From Edaphochlamys debaryana (lineage: Eukaryota > Chlorophyta > Chlorophyceae > Chlamydomonadales), in assembly GCA_016858145.1 (NCBI GenBank), contig JAEHOE010000030.1, positions 930,001 to 994,000 on the forward strand: a stretch of 64,000 nucleotides of DNA, given 5' to 3'. The first letter of the stretch is position 1; every line of letters starts with the position of its first letter. Positions 48,101 through 59,600 of the stretch are shown here, in pieces. Below the pieces are notes generated by a model. The model worked only from the letters and a program-made list of their open reading frames with translations. It ran no database searches and was not told the DNA's origin. The translations under genes were made by a program, and so were the position numbers.

Positions 48101-51100
48101 GGCAACGGTGGAGGATGGGAGAGTGGGACAAACTGAAGGGCCGGGGTACTTGGGGCGGACGGTGGGGCCATGCTCCGAATGTAGTGGGGCGCAGCCCTGC
48201 GCATGCGCAGACGTCCCCTCCTCCATCAAACCCCGCCGAGGACCCAGTCGCACGCGTCCAGCAACCCCCCCCACTTAGCTCCCCCCCCCCCCAAGAAACC
48301 GCCAGTCAGGCCCAGAGCTCCGTGGCAGTCATCCGCCAACGTACACACCTCCCCCCCAAAGCCGCCCCCCCCCCTACCCGGGCTCAGGTTGGCGTACGTG
48401 AGGAAGATGTATCCGTAGAAGGGGTCGTTGGGGTCGGCCGGGATGGGGCCGAAGCCGGGGGGGCTGGCGTCGGGCTCCTCGCCTGCGGGGGGGCGGGGGG
48501 ACGGGGGGGCGGGGGGGTGGGGAAACGAGTTCAGGGGCACGGCACGGGTCACACAAGGTAGAGGGCATCGTAGGCTGTACTGGGCGGACGCAAATGTACG
48601 ACAACACACAGTTTGTCGTACCACACGCACGCACCGCTCACGAACACATTGACCGCCCGCGGGAAGTCGCGCATGGCATCGGGCAGGATGGCCCCCGCGC
48701 AGGTGCCGCCAAAGTCCTGCCGGGGAGGGGGGTGGGGTGGGGGGCGAATGCGGGTTGGTGCTGCCCGCGTCCGGCTCTCATCTCCCCCGCGCCCCTTGCT
48801 GGGTGCTCTGGGGCGGAGGTTGCCCTCCGGTGTAGGGGTGCTGAGAGTGGGCCGGTGCAGGCCCTGCCAGCTGGTTGCTCGAGTCAGCTCGGCCCGTCGG
48901 CTCTCCCCCCCTTCCCCTCCCCCCCCCCTCCCCCTCCCTGCTCACCCCCGTGGACGTGCAGCGGGCGTAGTCTGCCTTGCTGTTCTTGACCAGGTACTGG
49001 TAGCTGTGGGGGTAGGGGGGAGGAGAGGGAGGGAGGGGGAGAAGAGGGGGTTCAGTTCAGGTTCAGATGAGGGCGGCATGCCGGCGAGCAGCGGCCCTCA
49101 GCCCAGCCCTTGGCCTGCGCCCCCAGGGCATGTTGCGCACGTCGATAGAGAGCCCCGTGAGCCAAACCGTCTGGGAGCGTCAGAGGGCGCCCCTTGCCGT
49201 TGCCCTTCCCCCTCCCCCCACCAATCCGGAGCGTGTTGCACCCCCGCGGCCCACCCATCCCCCACCCGGGCGTGTTGCGGCACTCCGCGATGTAGATCTG
49301 GAACCGCGAGGGCAGCAGGAAGGTGTTGGCGATCTTGACCAGGCGGGGAACCTGGAAGGAGCAGGCGTCGGCCACACCGTTGGGGCCGTAGCCGTCACGC
49401 GTCCTGGGTGGGAAGGGCCGGGGGTGAAGTTGGGTGCGTTGGGATCAGAGGTGGTTGGGGTGGCCGGGGCCAGCGGCAGCTGAGCAGCTGTAACAGCAGC
49501 TATGACCGCCCTACCGGTCAAGCAAAGTGGATTCCCCCAACACCCCCCCCCCACGTGTCGTACTTGTACTGCAGGATGTGCCACACGGTGGGCAGCAGCA
49601 CCATGGGCGTCTGGCTGGGGTCGGACGGCACGAAGCCGCCGGGGAGCTGCGGGCACACCGGGTCGTGGGGGGAGGGTTGACAAGTGGATGCACAGGAGCC
49701 CCGGCCATGGCTCCCCCATGACCTCAGCACTGGCCCCTCATCTCCCTCCCTGACCCTCCTCGTTCCCGAGCCGCGCACACAACCGCCCCGCCGCGGCCGC
49801 CCCCCCGGCCCCTGATACACCTGAGCCCACCTGCACGTCCGCCAGCGAGCGGCGGCTGCCCGAGGCCCGGGGCGGCACGTAGGCCGCGTCCCAGTCCCCC
49901 GCGGCCCCCGCCAGCAGCACCTCCAGGGAGGGGACGTAGGGGTCGAGGGTGACAGACTGGGGGGCAGGGGTGGGGCAAGATGGGAGAGGAATGAGGGGGT
50001 AGAGGGGGGACGGATGAGGGGTGAGGAGGGGAGGGAGGGGAAAGACCAGGGGTGTGGGGGAGCGCAAACGACCCCAGCCCATGCCCAGGCAGCTTACACT
50101 CCCGCTGCTTCTGCCCCCCCCCCTCCTTCCCCCGACCCCCCCTCCTCACCACGTTGGCGTCCAGCCCCGGGATGGTGGCGGTGGTGCGCTCGGGCGGGCG
50201 GTCCCCCCCCGGGGGGTGCGGTGGGTGCGCCCCCCGGTCCAGGGCCTGCAGGCGCTCGGTGCGGCCCAGCAGGGCGGACACGGAGGCGTACATGTCCACC
50301 TGCGGGTGTGGGGTGATGGAGGGAAGGGGGTGGAGGGGTTGGAGGGGAGGGGGTGAGGGGGTGGAGGGACGGGTTGAGGTCTGAGGAATGACGGACAAGG
50401 GCTGAGGGAAAGGGCGTGGAATGGGACGCAGAAGTCTTAAGACCAGGGCCAGTAAAACCCCCCTTCCCCCCTCCCCTCCCCCCTCACCACCAGGTCCACC
50501 AGGGCGTCGATGTCGTTGTAGGTGGGGGTGAGGGAGGCGGACACGGGGGCCAGCTCGGGGGCCTGCAGGCCGGCCTTGATCTGGGGGCGGGGCGGGGCAA
50601 GAGCATGGGTGAGGAGCGGGTCCGCAGGTAGGGACCCGGGCCGTGTGCGGCGCGTGGCCTGGGGAGTTCGCCGCTCACACGTGGCAGCCCTTTGCCCACC
50701 AGGACACATGTAAGGGCAACGCTATCCTGTAGCCCTACCCCGCCCCGGCCCGGCCCATCGCCCCCCTGAACCCGCCCTCCCCGCCCCGGACCCCCCCCCC
50801 TGCCCCGCTCCTCCCCGCTCACGAAGGCGCGCATCATCTGCGCCGCCGCGGGGCTGCCCGCCGCCCCCTCCTGCAGCATGCGCCGCGCGGTGAGGCGGGA
50901 GAGGTTGGCGCGGAGCCACTGGAAGATGGAGCCAAAGGAGGAGGCCAGGTCCGAGAGCTGGGCCATGAAGGTGGGGGAGGTCTGAGGGTTGGGGTTGTAG
51001 GGTGGGGGGTAGGAGGGTGGAGGAGAGAGGGGTGAGAGGGGGCAAGAGGGGGGGAAGGTGAGGCGCGGGGCCAGACCCCGTTGCCCGATTCCCGCCCTTA

Positions 51101-52449
51101 CGACTCCGGACTCGAATGTGCTACAATGCCTTGTTGCCCATCCCTCGCCCTCCCTTACCACCGCATGGCTACTCCACCCGCTCTCCCCCCCCCCACACCT
51201 GCAGCCGCTGCGCCACGTTATATATCCGCGCCAGGACGTCCTGCGGGGATGGGGTCGGCGGTGAGCACAGGCACGTCAGGTAAGGCTGGGCAGGTGCCAG
51301 CGCCCCGTGTAGGGCTTGTGGCCACTGGCGGCCCTATTCTCACCGGCCTCACCCGAACTCCCCAATCCTCCCCAGCCCCCCAATAGCCCCAGCTCCCCAG
51401 CTTCCAACCGCCCCCCTCAGTCCATGCCGTCTGGGGCCGCACCGCCGCAGCGCCCGCTCCTCTCCACACACCTGGTTGTCGTTAAACTCGGTCATAACGA
51501 ACAGCGTCAGAATGCGGGAGTTGTAGTAATGCGGCGTGCTGTTCGTACCGGCCAGTGCGGACACGACCTCCGCGAGCACGTGGAACCCCGACCCTATGAC
51601 TGACAGCTGGCCGTAGTGCGTGCGCGCGGTTTCATCTGTCATGGGCTGCGTGTAGTCGATCGGTTGGTACGGCCGGATGAGATCCACGTTCTTGATGACT
51701 ACCACCGCTGGATTCTGTGGGGGGATGGGATGGCAAGGGGTGCACGGCGGGTTAAAGGTGAGGGGCACGGGTGAGGGGTGAGGGGCGGCGTAATGCGGGG
51801 GAGGGGAGAGGTCCTGAGCGCTGCCGTGGGGCACCCCTTGGGGCCCTCCATCCGCAAGGGACCGCAGGGGATGACAAGGGGGTGGCAAGAGGGACATGGG
51901 CGGTAGCAGGGGAGGGGGGCTACCGAGTGAGGGCAAGGTCTCGTGGGAGAGCGAGGTAGAGGCGGGTAAAGCGAGGTTGAGAGGGGAAGGGAACCGCACA
52001 CAGGCCCGCAAGGTTAGCTGAAGACACCCAGCCCTTGATAGCATACTGACCCCCTCCTTTGGTTACCACCGAGCTAACCCCACGGCATGAGGTGAGGGGA
52101 TGGGGGTTTGGAGGGGGGAGGTTTGACGAGAACAACGTGGCAAGAAGCCGCATCGTATAGGTGAAGCAGGGAGGGGGGGGGTCACGGCTTTGGCCGGCCT
52201 CGGCTGGGCTTCAGGTCGGCTGCCAATTCCAACCTCAGGGGACTGAACAGGTCGCCCCCACGTAGGTTGCCCGACGCTATCCCAACACTCTACCTCTGAG
52301 GATAACGTAGGAGCTGCCGCTGGTGCCGAGTCCGTGGGCCGGGAAGCCCATCCCGCCCCAAAGCCCGCTCCAAAGCCGCAGGCAAGAAGCACGACCGCCG
52401 CGACAGTGGATAAAACAAGCAGCTTTCTTCTCCGCGACGCAGAGTGCAC
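45128..52449 (-). CDS. M43-type (pappalysin-like) zinc metalloprotease, membrane-anchored
   Basis: Twenty-one exons: 52449-52294, 51714-51472, 51240-51199, 50981-50823, 50580-50488, 50299-50150, 49956-49831, 49646-49555, 49403-49266, 49003-48946, 48716-48635, 48482-48378, 48091-48020, 47795-47671, 47455-47310, 47109-47038, 46881-46846, 46645-46423, 46274-46032, 45782-45675, 45352-45128. All phases agree; 897 residues. MHSASRRRKLL followed by a hydrophobic segment (about residues 10-35) is a signal anchor or signal peptide. The zinc site HELGHYLGLDH (His499, Glu500, His503, His509) continues into HTFDDNGYDPECEDIDQVAD, as in M43 enzymes. The Met-turn is NYMTYSHAACFMTMGHFTSG (Met about 596). The C-terminal 270 residues are Cys-rich with a short Pro-Thr linker. 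Predicted to be active at the cell surface or outside the cell; substrate unknown. It is not gametolysin-type M11. Confidence 0.88.
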
Positions 52450-53215
52450 AGCGACCGCCTGCGACCAAAAAACGTGCGGTGACCTCCTTTGCTCGCTGCT
52501 GGAGCACTCAGGCGTGTGCGTTCGTATCTCATAGCTCGAGACGAGTCAGAGCGCAGCCTACCACGTCTTCATCTGTGAGCTCTTCTGCGGGCGCCTTGGC
52601 ATGTGGCTTGTCCATGTTCGCGTTAAACAAATCAAGATGAGGAATGAAGTCGACTATGTACTAAGTTCTACCTAAGAATGTAGCTGAAACGAGCGCGGCG
52701 TGCTCAAACACACTTTCCGGCCCTTCCTGCCTGTCGCGCGAGTCGTACTCGCTCGGCCGGGACGGGCTGTGGAAGGAGCCACGCCGTTCCTACGGCCGTT
52801 CGGCGCGGTATACACTGGTGTTACACGAGGGCGCGCGCGGAACGGGGAAACAGCGGTGGGCCCCACCGTCTCACATGGAGTTGTACTGGTCGGGCCGTGA
52901 CAGCTGCCGACTCCGTGCAGTGCCTGCTCGCACCCGGCCGCCCCCGCCCATTCGCCCCACTCGCCCCTGCATCCCCCTTCGTCGTCGTCCGGACTACGCT
53001 GCATGGCCCCTGCGAGCATCCATTCGCTCCACAGGGCCTACACACACAATCACGACTCCATGACCTCATCCAACACTTGGTGACTTAGCTGCGTGCCTGA
53101 ACGCCCCCACCCCCATCAGCCTGTGTAATCTCTCTCTCACAGCACTCACCCGCCCCCATCCGCCCTCCACCGCCCACTGCCGTGCATGTGTGAGTGCCCC
53201 GGCCCTCAGTGCCTG
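52450..53215. other. Intergenic region, metalloprotease promoter and hydrolase 3' UTR
   Basis: Contains the 5' UTR and promoter of the metalloprotease and the 3' UTR of the hydrolase gene. A minus-strand TGTAA at 52821-52825 would end the hydrolase mRNA about 390 nt after its stop. No coding sequence is supported. Confidence 0.5.
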
Positions 53216-56160
53216 CTACCCGGAGCCCTGCCCCGCGCCTGCCGGGGCTGCCGCCTCCCCCGCGGAGTCCGGCACTGCCGCCACCCCCTGGGCCGCGGCC
53301 CACGCCTCCATCCGAGCCAGCAGCGCCTCCGACGCCTGGGGCCGGGCAAAGGACGGCGCACAAATTGAAGCGGGAGCGGCCCCGAGGGTGTTTTTCGGCG
53401 CCCCAGGAAATGCCCTCACGTAAAGCACGTGGCCCGTGCTGGCTGCTGCAAGCCTTCGAGCTCAGACTGCGGATCCCCCCCCACTGCCGCCCCCGGCACG
53501 CGGGCCTTAAGGGAATAGAGGTGCGTGGGCCCCCGCACGTTGCAAACCGCCCCACCGCCACATCGCCCCCAAGGGCGCACCGCCCCACCGCTACGCAAAG
53601 CCCAAACCCCAGGGCACACGGGCGCGCACCTGCAGGTGGGCGTGCAGGTGTGCCAGCACGCTGCGCCCCACCAGGTTGGTCCAGCGGGTGGCCTGGGGGG
53701 AGGCATGACAACGGGGAAAAGCACGAGTGGGGACATAGGCATCAAGGAATGGATTGGCGCGCACTCAAGCGCAGGCGCGGAGCTGTGCCCGCCCTCAGCC
53801 CAAAGCCCCTCGACCATACCGCGTAACGGCACGTCCCCGACCTCCCTCAAAAGCAATTCCGACGACCTCATCCCACATCATCCCACCCCATCACATCATC
53901 TTGCCTGTATGTTGTTGTGGCTGGTGCCCATCCAGGCGCCCCCGAAGGAGCAGTCCACGCGCCGCCAGGGCAGCTGCTGGAGCCGGGCTAGCGCCAGGGC
54001 GCTCACCTGGGGGATAGCAGGTGGGGTGAGGTCTTGGGGCGGTGGCAGTGTGGTTGCGGGCCAAGAACGCCAGCGAGCAGACCGAAAGCTGGAACGATGC
54101 ACTCCCACACAGGATTATGAGCGGGAGAGTGTAGACCGTAGAGCCGCAGCAGGGCCCCGATCCACGTGTGCAGTCCGCCCACTTGGCCCCTCTCCGCCCC
54201 CACCTGCTCTGGGCTCTCGTCCTCTCGCTCCACCTCCTCAGCCAGAGCCGCCTCGCTCAGCCCATCGGCGGCCCCATCGGCAGCCGCGCCCTCAGTCGGG
54301 CCCTGCCCTTTCCCGCCTTCCCGGCCGGTAGCCCCGGCCACGGGCACCGAAGAGCCTGTCCGCTCGGGAGGGGGCGGTGTGTGCGAAGCAGCTTCCAGCA
54401 GAGCCTCCTGAGACCTCGGCTGCTCCTGCCCCTGGCCCTGCTCCTGCTCCTTGGCTTTCCCAGACGCCTCCGGCCCCGCTTTGGGAGAGTGGCCGGGCCG
54501 CACGGCGCCCGCCTCCACGGGATCCTCGTGTACGACGCCGCGGCCGTGCCGTACGGCGTGCGGGTCGATGGCGGGCAGCTTTGACGTGGGTCGCACGGTT
54601 GCGTTCTCCCAGCTCACCCTGTTGGGCGGGAAGCCGGGTACCCCACGAGTTGAAGCGAAGGTGATAGCCTTCTGGCGATGAAGCTGCCAGGGCCGCACTT
54701 TTCGGCGCCTGGCCCCCCTCCCCCCGGCCGGAGATAGCGGCAACTTACTACGTCTGCCACCACTCCACCACAGTCAACCCACCAGTGGTCGCCCTTCACG
54801 TTGCCGTAGCAGGCGCGTGTGGCAAAGGCGCGCAGGGCCGAGAAGAAGTACTCCCCCCTGCGGTAGTCACGCAGTGCAATTGAGTGGGCCTGATCGCCAG
54901 GGGCTGGGTCGGGGGGCGGGCGAGGTTCTCGTCTGGCCCTGGCCCCTGCCGCTTGCCCTCCCCCAGCCCTCTTGCCACCCCGCCTCTGTTCCCCTCAAAC
55001 CCCACCTCTGCTGCTAAAAGTTTCTCCCCTGGCCCCTTCTGAACCCCCCTTGCCTTCACTCCTTCCCCCCACCTGTCGGGGCATTCCATGGTCTGCCCTG
55101 GCCCTTCTCCCCCCCTTTCCCCCGCCCCTGCCCCCCACCTGTCAGGGCAGTCCATGGCGAGGCGCACCAGCAGCGGCAGCAGCCCCGGGGCCCCGTCCAG
55201 CGCCAGGAAATGCGCCCCCGTGCCGCGGAAGAAGGTGCGGGCAACGGCGTGGCCCGCGGACTGGAGCGGGCAGGGAGGATTGGGAGAGAGAAAGGGGTAG
55301 TATGGAGGCGGTCAGAGGGAGGAGGATATCATCAGGGGGGCGGTGTGTGTGGGGGCCGTGAGGGATGGCGGAAGGGGAACGGCCAAAGCAGCCCTGCAGG
55401 TGGGTGCGCGGCGTAGCGGCCTGACACCCGCATACCTGCAGCCCGCGTTTGACGGCTTTTCCCATGAGGGGTATGTGGCCCGCCCAAGCCACGAACGGGA
55501 CCTGCGGGGGCAAGGCGGGGACCGTTGAGGGGACAGCCCGGGTATGCCCCAGCCCCGGCCCAACCCTCTTCAGCCCTCCCAACCGACGCCCAGGCAAGCG
55601 CGGAGGCCCTAAGCTTGTCAGCGCCTTCCTCACCTGTGCGGGCCCATCGTCAACCGTGAGGCCCAGGTGGGGCGAGGCCAGGCTCACGTAGTGGCGGGGC
55701 CGGAGGCCCGCCACCGTGCCATCCTCGGGCCGGAACAGCACCCCGCACGCGTAGCGACCAATGAGCCCACCCTGCGTAGCCAGCAGTAAGCACGGGCATA
55801 CAAATCGTTGTAACAGAAGGCTGCTCCAGCCTCTTGAGCGCGGGAGGCTGTGAACGCTCATCTGCCTTCGGCCCAACGCACCATCGAGTGTCCGATGACC
55901 GAGAGCTCCCGCAGCGTTGGGTGCTTGGCTACCAGCTCCTTGAGCTCGTCCGCAAGCCGCTGTCCACACACGTCGAGGCCGTGGTGGGTCTTCCATCGCC
56001 CGTTCACCCGCGAGGAGTGCACGAGCAGCGTCGGGTTTGGGGTCTTGCCGAGCTCTGAACACAAATTGTCCCAGGCTGCGTGCGTGTCAGCTAGGCCGTG
56101 CACCAGCAGCAAGAGGTGGACAGGCTCGGGGGCCTGGCTGGGACCATCGCTGGAGGCCAT
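53216..56160 (-). CDS. DUF676-type alpha/beta serine hydrolase (putative lipase)
   Basis: Nine exons: 56160-55882, 55771-55634, 55501-55436, 55260-55139, 54857-54783, 54618-54204, 54006-53905, 53692-53630, 53335-53216; 459 residues. The strand after HLLLLVHGLADTHAAW forms the oxyanion side. The nucleophile elbow GHSMGG (Ser92) is split by the first intron. SLASPHLGL follows, and the C-terminal GDHWVSWENATVRP supplies the likely catalytic His226, matching the GDHxVGW pattern of the DUF676/ROG1-like family. Between that and the conserved tail (WRRVDCSFGGAWMGTSHNNI) sits a family-atypical insert of about 110 residues rich in Glu/Gln/Ala (exon 54618-54204). The intron after exon 7 begins with GC (CAG|GCAAGA). 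No signal peptide or transmembrane segment was seen. Substrate is probably an ester lipid, by family only. Confidence 0.88.
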
Positions 56161-56678
56161 GCTCGCTGGCGGGGGACAATTGGCTTCGCTACCGCATGTG
56201 TGTTTCTGGCGAGTACATCGGACACTGCAGCTGCAGAGTAAGGGTAGGGGAATGAGGAGTGCTAAGTGCGGACTGCCTTGGGCCCCAGCGGGACTGTGTG
56301 CATCTGCCGTACTGCGGCACTCGCCACCCACTCGCCTCAGGGTGCCTGTGGCTCACTCGAGGAAAGCTCGCAGCCCGTTCACCTTAAACTCAAGAGCCTG
56401 GCGGCCAGACAACGACGGGCACGCTCCCATACCGGCAACGTCCCTGCCCTTCCCTGCCCCGTCTCCACATCTCCTCAGACGTCCTTCGGCGGATAGCTTG
56501 TGAACAATAGATTGCCTGCCCCAAACCATCAACTCAACAGCCGCAACATCAACAGCAACCGCCACGATTCAGCGGCCTTCCCCACTGGGGTCATGCAGAC
56601 TGGTGCAGACTTCGACTGCAAGACCGCACGGAAGCCCTCCTCAGTGGAATGCCCAACCCCCTGATGCCGCGCCCCCTC
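56161..56678. other. Intergenic region between hydrolase and DUF3638 gene
   Basis: This 518-bp spacer between two genes on the same strand must contain the DUF3638 3' UTR and the hydrolase promoter. I see no TGTAA signal on the minus strand here, no TATA box and no other gene. Confidence 0.4.
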
Positions 56679-59600
56679 TCAGCCGTCCTCCCGCGCCCCC
56701 TCCACCGCCCGCTCCAGGTCGCTCTTGGGCAGCGCCACCCCCTTGCCGCGCATCCCCACCAGCGCCTCCGCCTCCTCCCGCCGCCCCACCATCAGCGCCC
56801 GCACCTCCCGCCTCGCCGCCCCCCGCGCGTAGCTGGCCTCCCCGTTGAACAGCTGCATGCTCACCAGCGCACGGGCGTCAAGGGAGCCCGGGGCAGCGCC
56901 GGCCGCCCCCAGGCCCGTGCCGCTGCCAGCCAGGGTGGTGCCCGTATCCAGGCTGACGGCGAGGCGGGGCACGGCCTCGGACGCACAGGCGTCACGCAGG
57001 TAGCACAGGCTCACCAGCAGCGGCGCAGCGGAGCCCCGGCCCCCGTGCGCCGCCTCGTGCCTACGTCGCTGCCACAGGGCCCCCAGCAGGCGGTCCGCCT
57101 CCCGCTCAGAGATGAGCAGTGCCTCCCCCGAGCCTGGGAACAGCACTAGAGCGTCCAGCGGCCGGAGGTACTCGTTCAGGGGCGAGGGCCGGGGGCTGGC
57201 GGTGACGAGGAAGTTGTCGGTTGCGTAGATCTTGGTCGACCAGGGGATGCCATGGAGGGCTGCAGGCGCCAGGCTCTGCTGAACAGCGGAGGGCAATGGC
57301 AGGATAGCGACCCCAGCAGCAGCGGCCAGCGAGGCAGGCGTGAGCGCGGTGATGCCGCCAGCTAGGGCAGCGGCGAGGTTCCAGGTCGTCTCGGTGCGAG
57401 GCGTGACCCGGGGCACCTCCTGCTCGACCTCCTCCTCTTTCTCCTCCTCCTGCTCCAGCTCCCGCTCGCACTCCTCGTCTGCCCTCCCGCCCGCCACCAC
57501 CATATGATCCTCGCCGTACTCCGCACTGTGCTCCACGATCTGGGTCGCGTACTGCTGCACCCCCCCTGCCCCCACTGGCGGGACCCGGCCGGCCTGCGTG
57601 CCCCCCTGCTGCTTGGCCGCCGCCAGCGCCTCCACGGCCTGCGCCACGGGCACGAGGCCCTTGCTGCCTCCGTAGAAGTCAGCCAGCTCCAGCAGCTCGT
57701 CTGCGGGCCGAGGCACGCCTCCGCTGGCAGCAAACGTCAGGCCTTGGTCGGCCCACGCCTGCACCCCCGCCAGAGTGGCATCCACGGTGTTGGCCATAAC
57801 CCACCGCAGCACCGCCTCAGCGGCGGCACGGCAGGGGCGTGCGTCCAGGGAGTTCCGGGTAGCTGCGCCGGAGGCGGACCTGATCTTGGCAGCGACGTCG
57901 GGGGCAGCCGTCAGCCACAGCTTCTGGCCGCGGCCCAGCTGCCGCAGCCGGCCCGCCGCCTGCATGACCTTGTCCTTGGTGCTGCCGGGCCCCAACGTCA
58001 GCACCCCCACCGCCCCCAGGCGCAGCTTGAGGTCTGCTCCGCGGCAGCGCGCATCGTCGAAGAGCACGAAGGTGTCTGCCTCGGGGATGGGCGAGGCGTG
58101 GCGGGGCGCCCTGCGGCCCTGGCGGTCCTCCACCACCCAGGAGCGCTGCGACTCGTCAAAGTAGGTCACGCCCCGGTAGCGGCCGCGGTCCAGGCGGGAC
58201 AGCAGGTAGGCGGCGGCGGACCTGGGCGTGGGAAGGAAAAGAGGCATGCTCACGCAGGGCAGGGCAAGGATGGCTTCCTTGAGTCCTTGCCTCAGCAGCC
58301 CAAGGTGTGCTTGTGTACGGCCGAGTTTACGCCGCACAAGGCAGGGACAGCGATGACAATGATGAAGCATGGTTGCTACTAATTGTTACGCCACATCAAC
58401 GGCGACGGCCAAGGAGGTGCTACTGTTGTCTCTCGCTCACGCCAGACCCTGCTGCCCCTGCCTGCCCACCTGTTGGACGTCCCCGCCAGCAGCGCCCCGC
58501 AGTCGATGAGGGCACTCAGCTCCACGCCCCTCCGCTGCAGCGCCAGGGCGGTGTCCAGCAGGGTTTGCCAGGCGGGCAGGCCACCGCTCTACGGAGTGGC
58601 ACCAAACGTGGGGAGCGCATCTGTCACGGCCTGACAACAACAAGAGGAGTAGCGGCACGGGCCACAGAGCACGGATGCAGGTGCGCGCGCACCTCTGCCG
58701 GTAGCGTGGTGAAGCCCAGCGAGTGCTCCAGGATGACGTGCAGCATCTTGCCGTTGGTGGCGGCCAGGCTGGGCTCGTCGGGCTCGGCCTTGTGCACTTG
58801 CAGCGGCAGCAGGCGGTGGTTGTCGTTGGTCCCCGAGAACCCCACCACGCCGCCGCCGCCCCTGCCCGCCAGATGCCAGGCGCTGGCGGCGAGGCGCTGC
58901 GGGAACTGGCGCGTCTCCGTGGGCAGCACGCAGTACGTGAGCCAGAAGTCCACGGCGGCGGTGTTGTGGGCGAAGTAGGCGTGCAGCAGCTGCATCTGGG
59001 TGGGGTTGCTTGGGTCCAGCTTGGCGGCAGAGTCCAGCAGGGGCAGGTGCTCTGCGGGGGACAAGGACGGCATTGTCAGGGCGAGGCCTTGGCGGCAAGG
59101 GGCACCGGCTTATGGGGCAAGGCACTGATCAGCTAGGAGTCGCATCACGAGCGGACACGCACCCTCCGCGATGCGGTCACGCGCCAGCGGCAGCCACCTC
59201 TCCTCGTAGTCGTATCGCCGCGCCGACGGCCCCATGGCCAGCAGCTTGACCACGGCCGCCTGCAGCTCGCCCGCACTCAGTCCGTCCTGATAGTACGACA
59301 GGTGAGTCAGCAACAGCGCCACGTCGGGCTGGGCGAATTCGCTGCGCTCCGAGGGCACGTGGGCGGCGCGGAAGGGCACGGCCATGCGAGTGCGGCCGCG
59401 GGCACCGGGCAGCTGGGCGGGGCGCTGAGGCGTGGACCTGCAGGCGAGGACAAAGGCCGGCAGAGTGGCCAGTGCGTCATGGCAGCTCACCACCGCAAGT
59501 GCTCAGTTGCAAGCCCTTTCCCTCCGCACCTGTCTACTCCATAGTCGACTCGGTGCCTCTTCTGCAGACCGTGCTCCAGCACCCCGCAGCCCAGCAGCCC

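Noticed and set aside
51995..52045. Possible extra 51-nt exon (YAIKGWVSSANLAGLCA) in the first intron of the metalloprotease
   Set aside because: It keeps frame and looks protein-like, but its donor would be GTTCCC, which is weak, and the model is complete without it. Junction reads could revive it.
45128..52449. Assignment as gametolysin (peptidase M11)
   Set aside because: The zinc motif HELGHYLGLDHTF with the downstream Cys/Asp pattern and the NYMTY Met-turn fits M43, not the M11 pattern.
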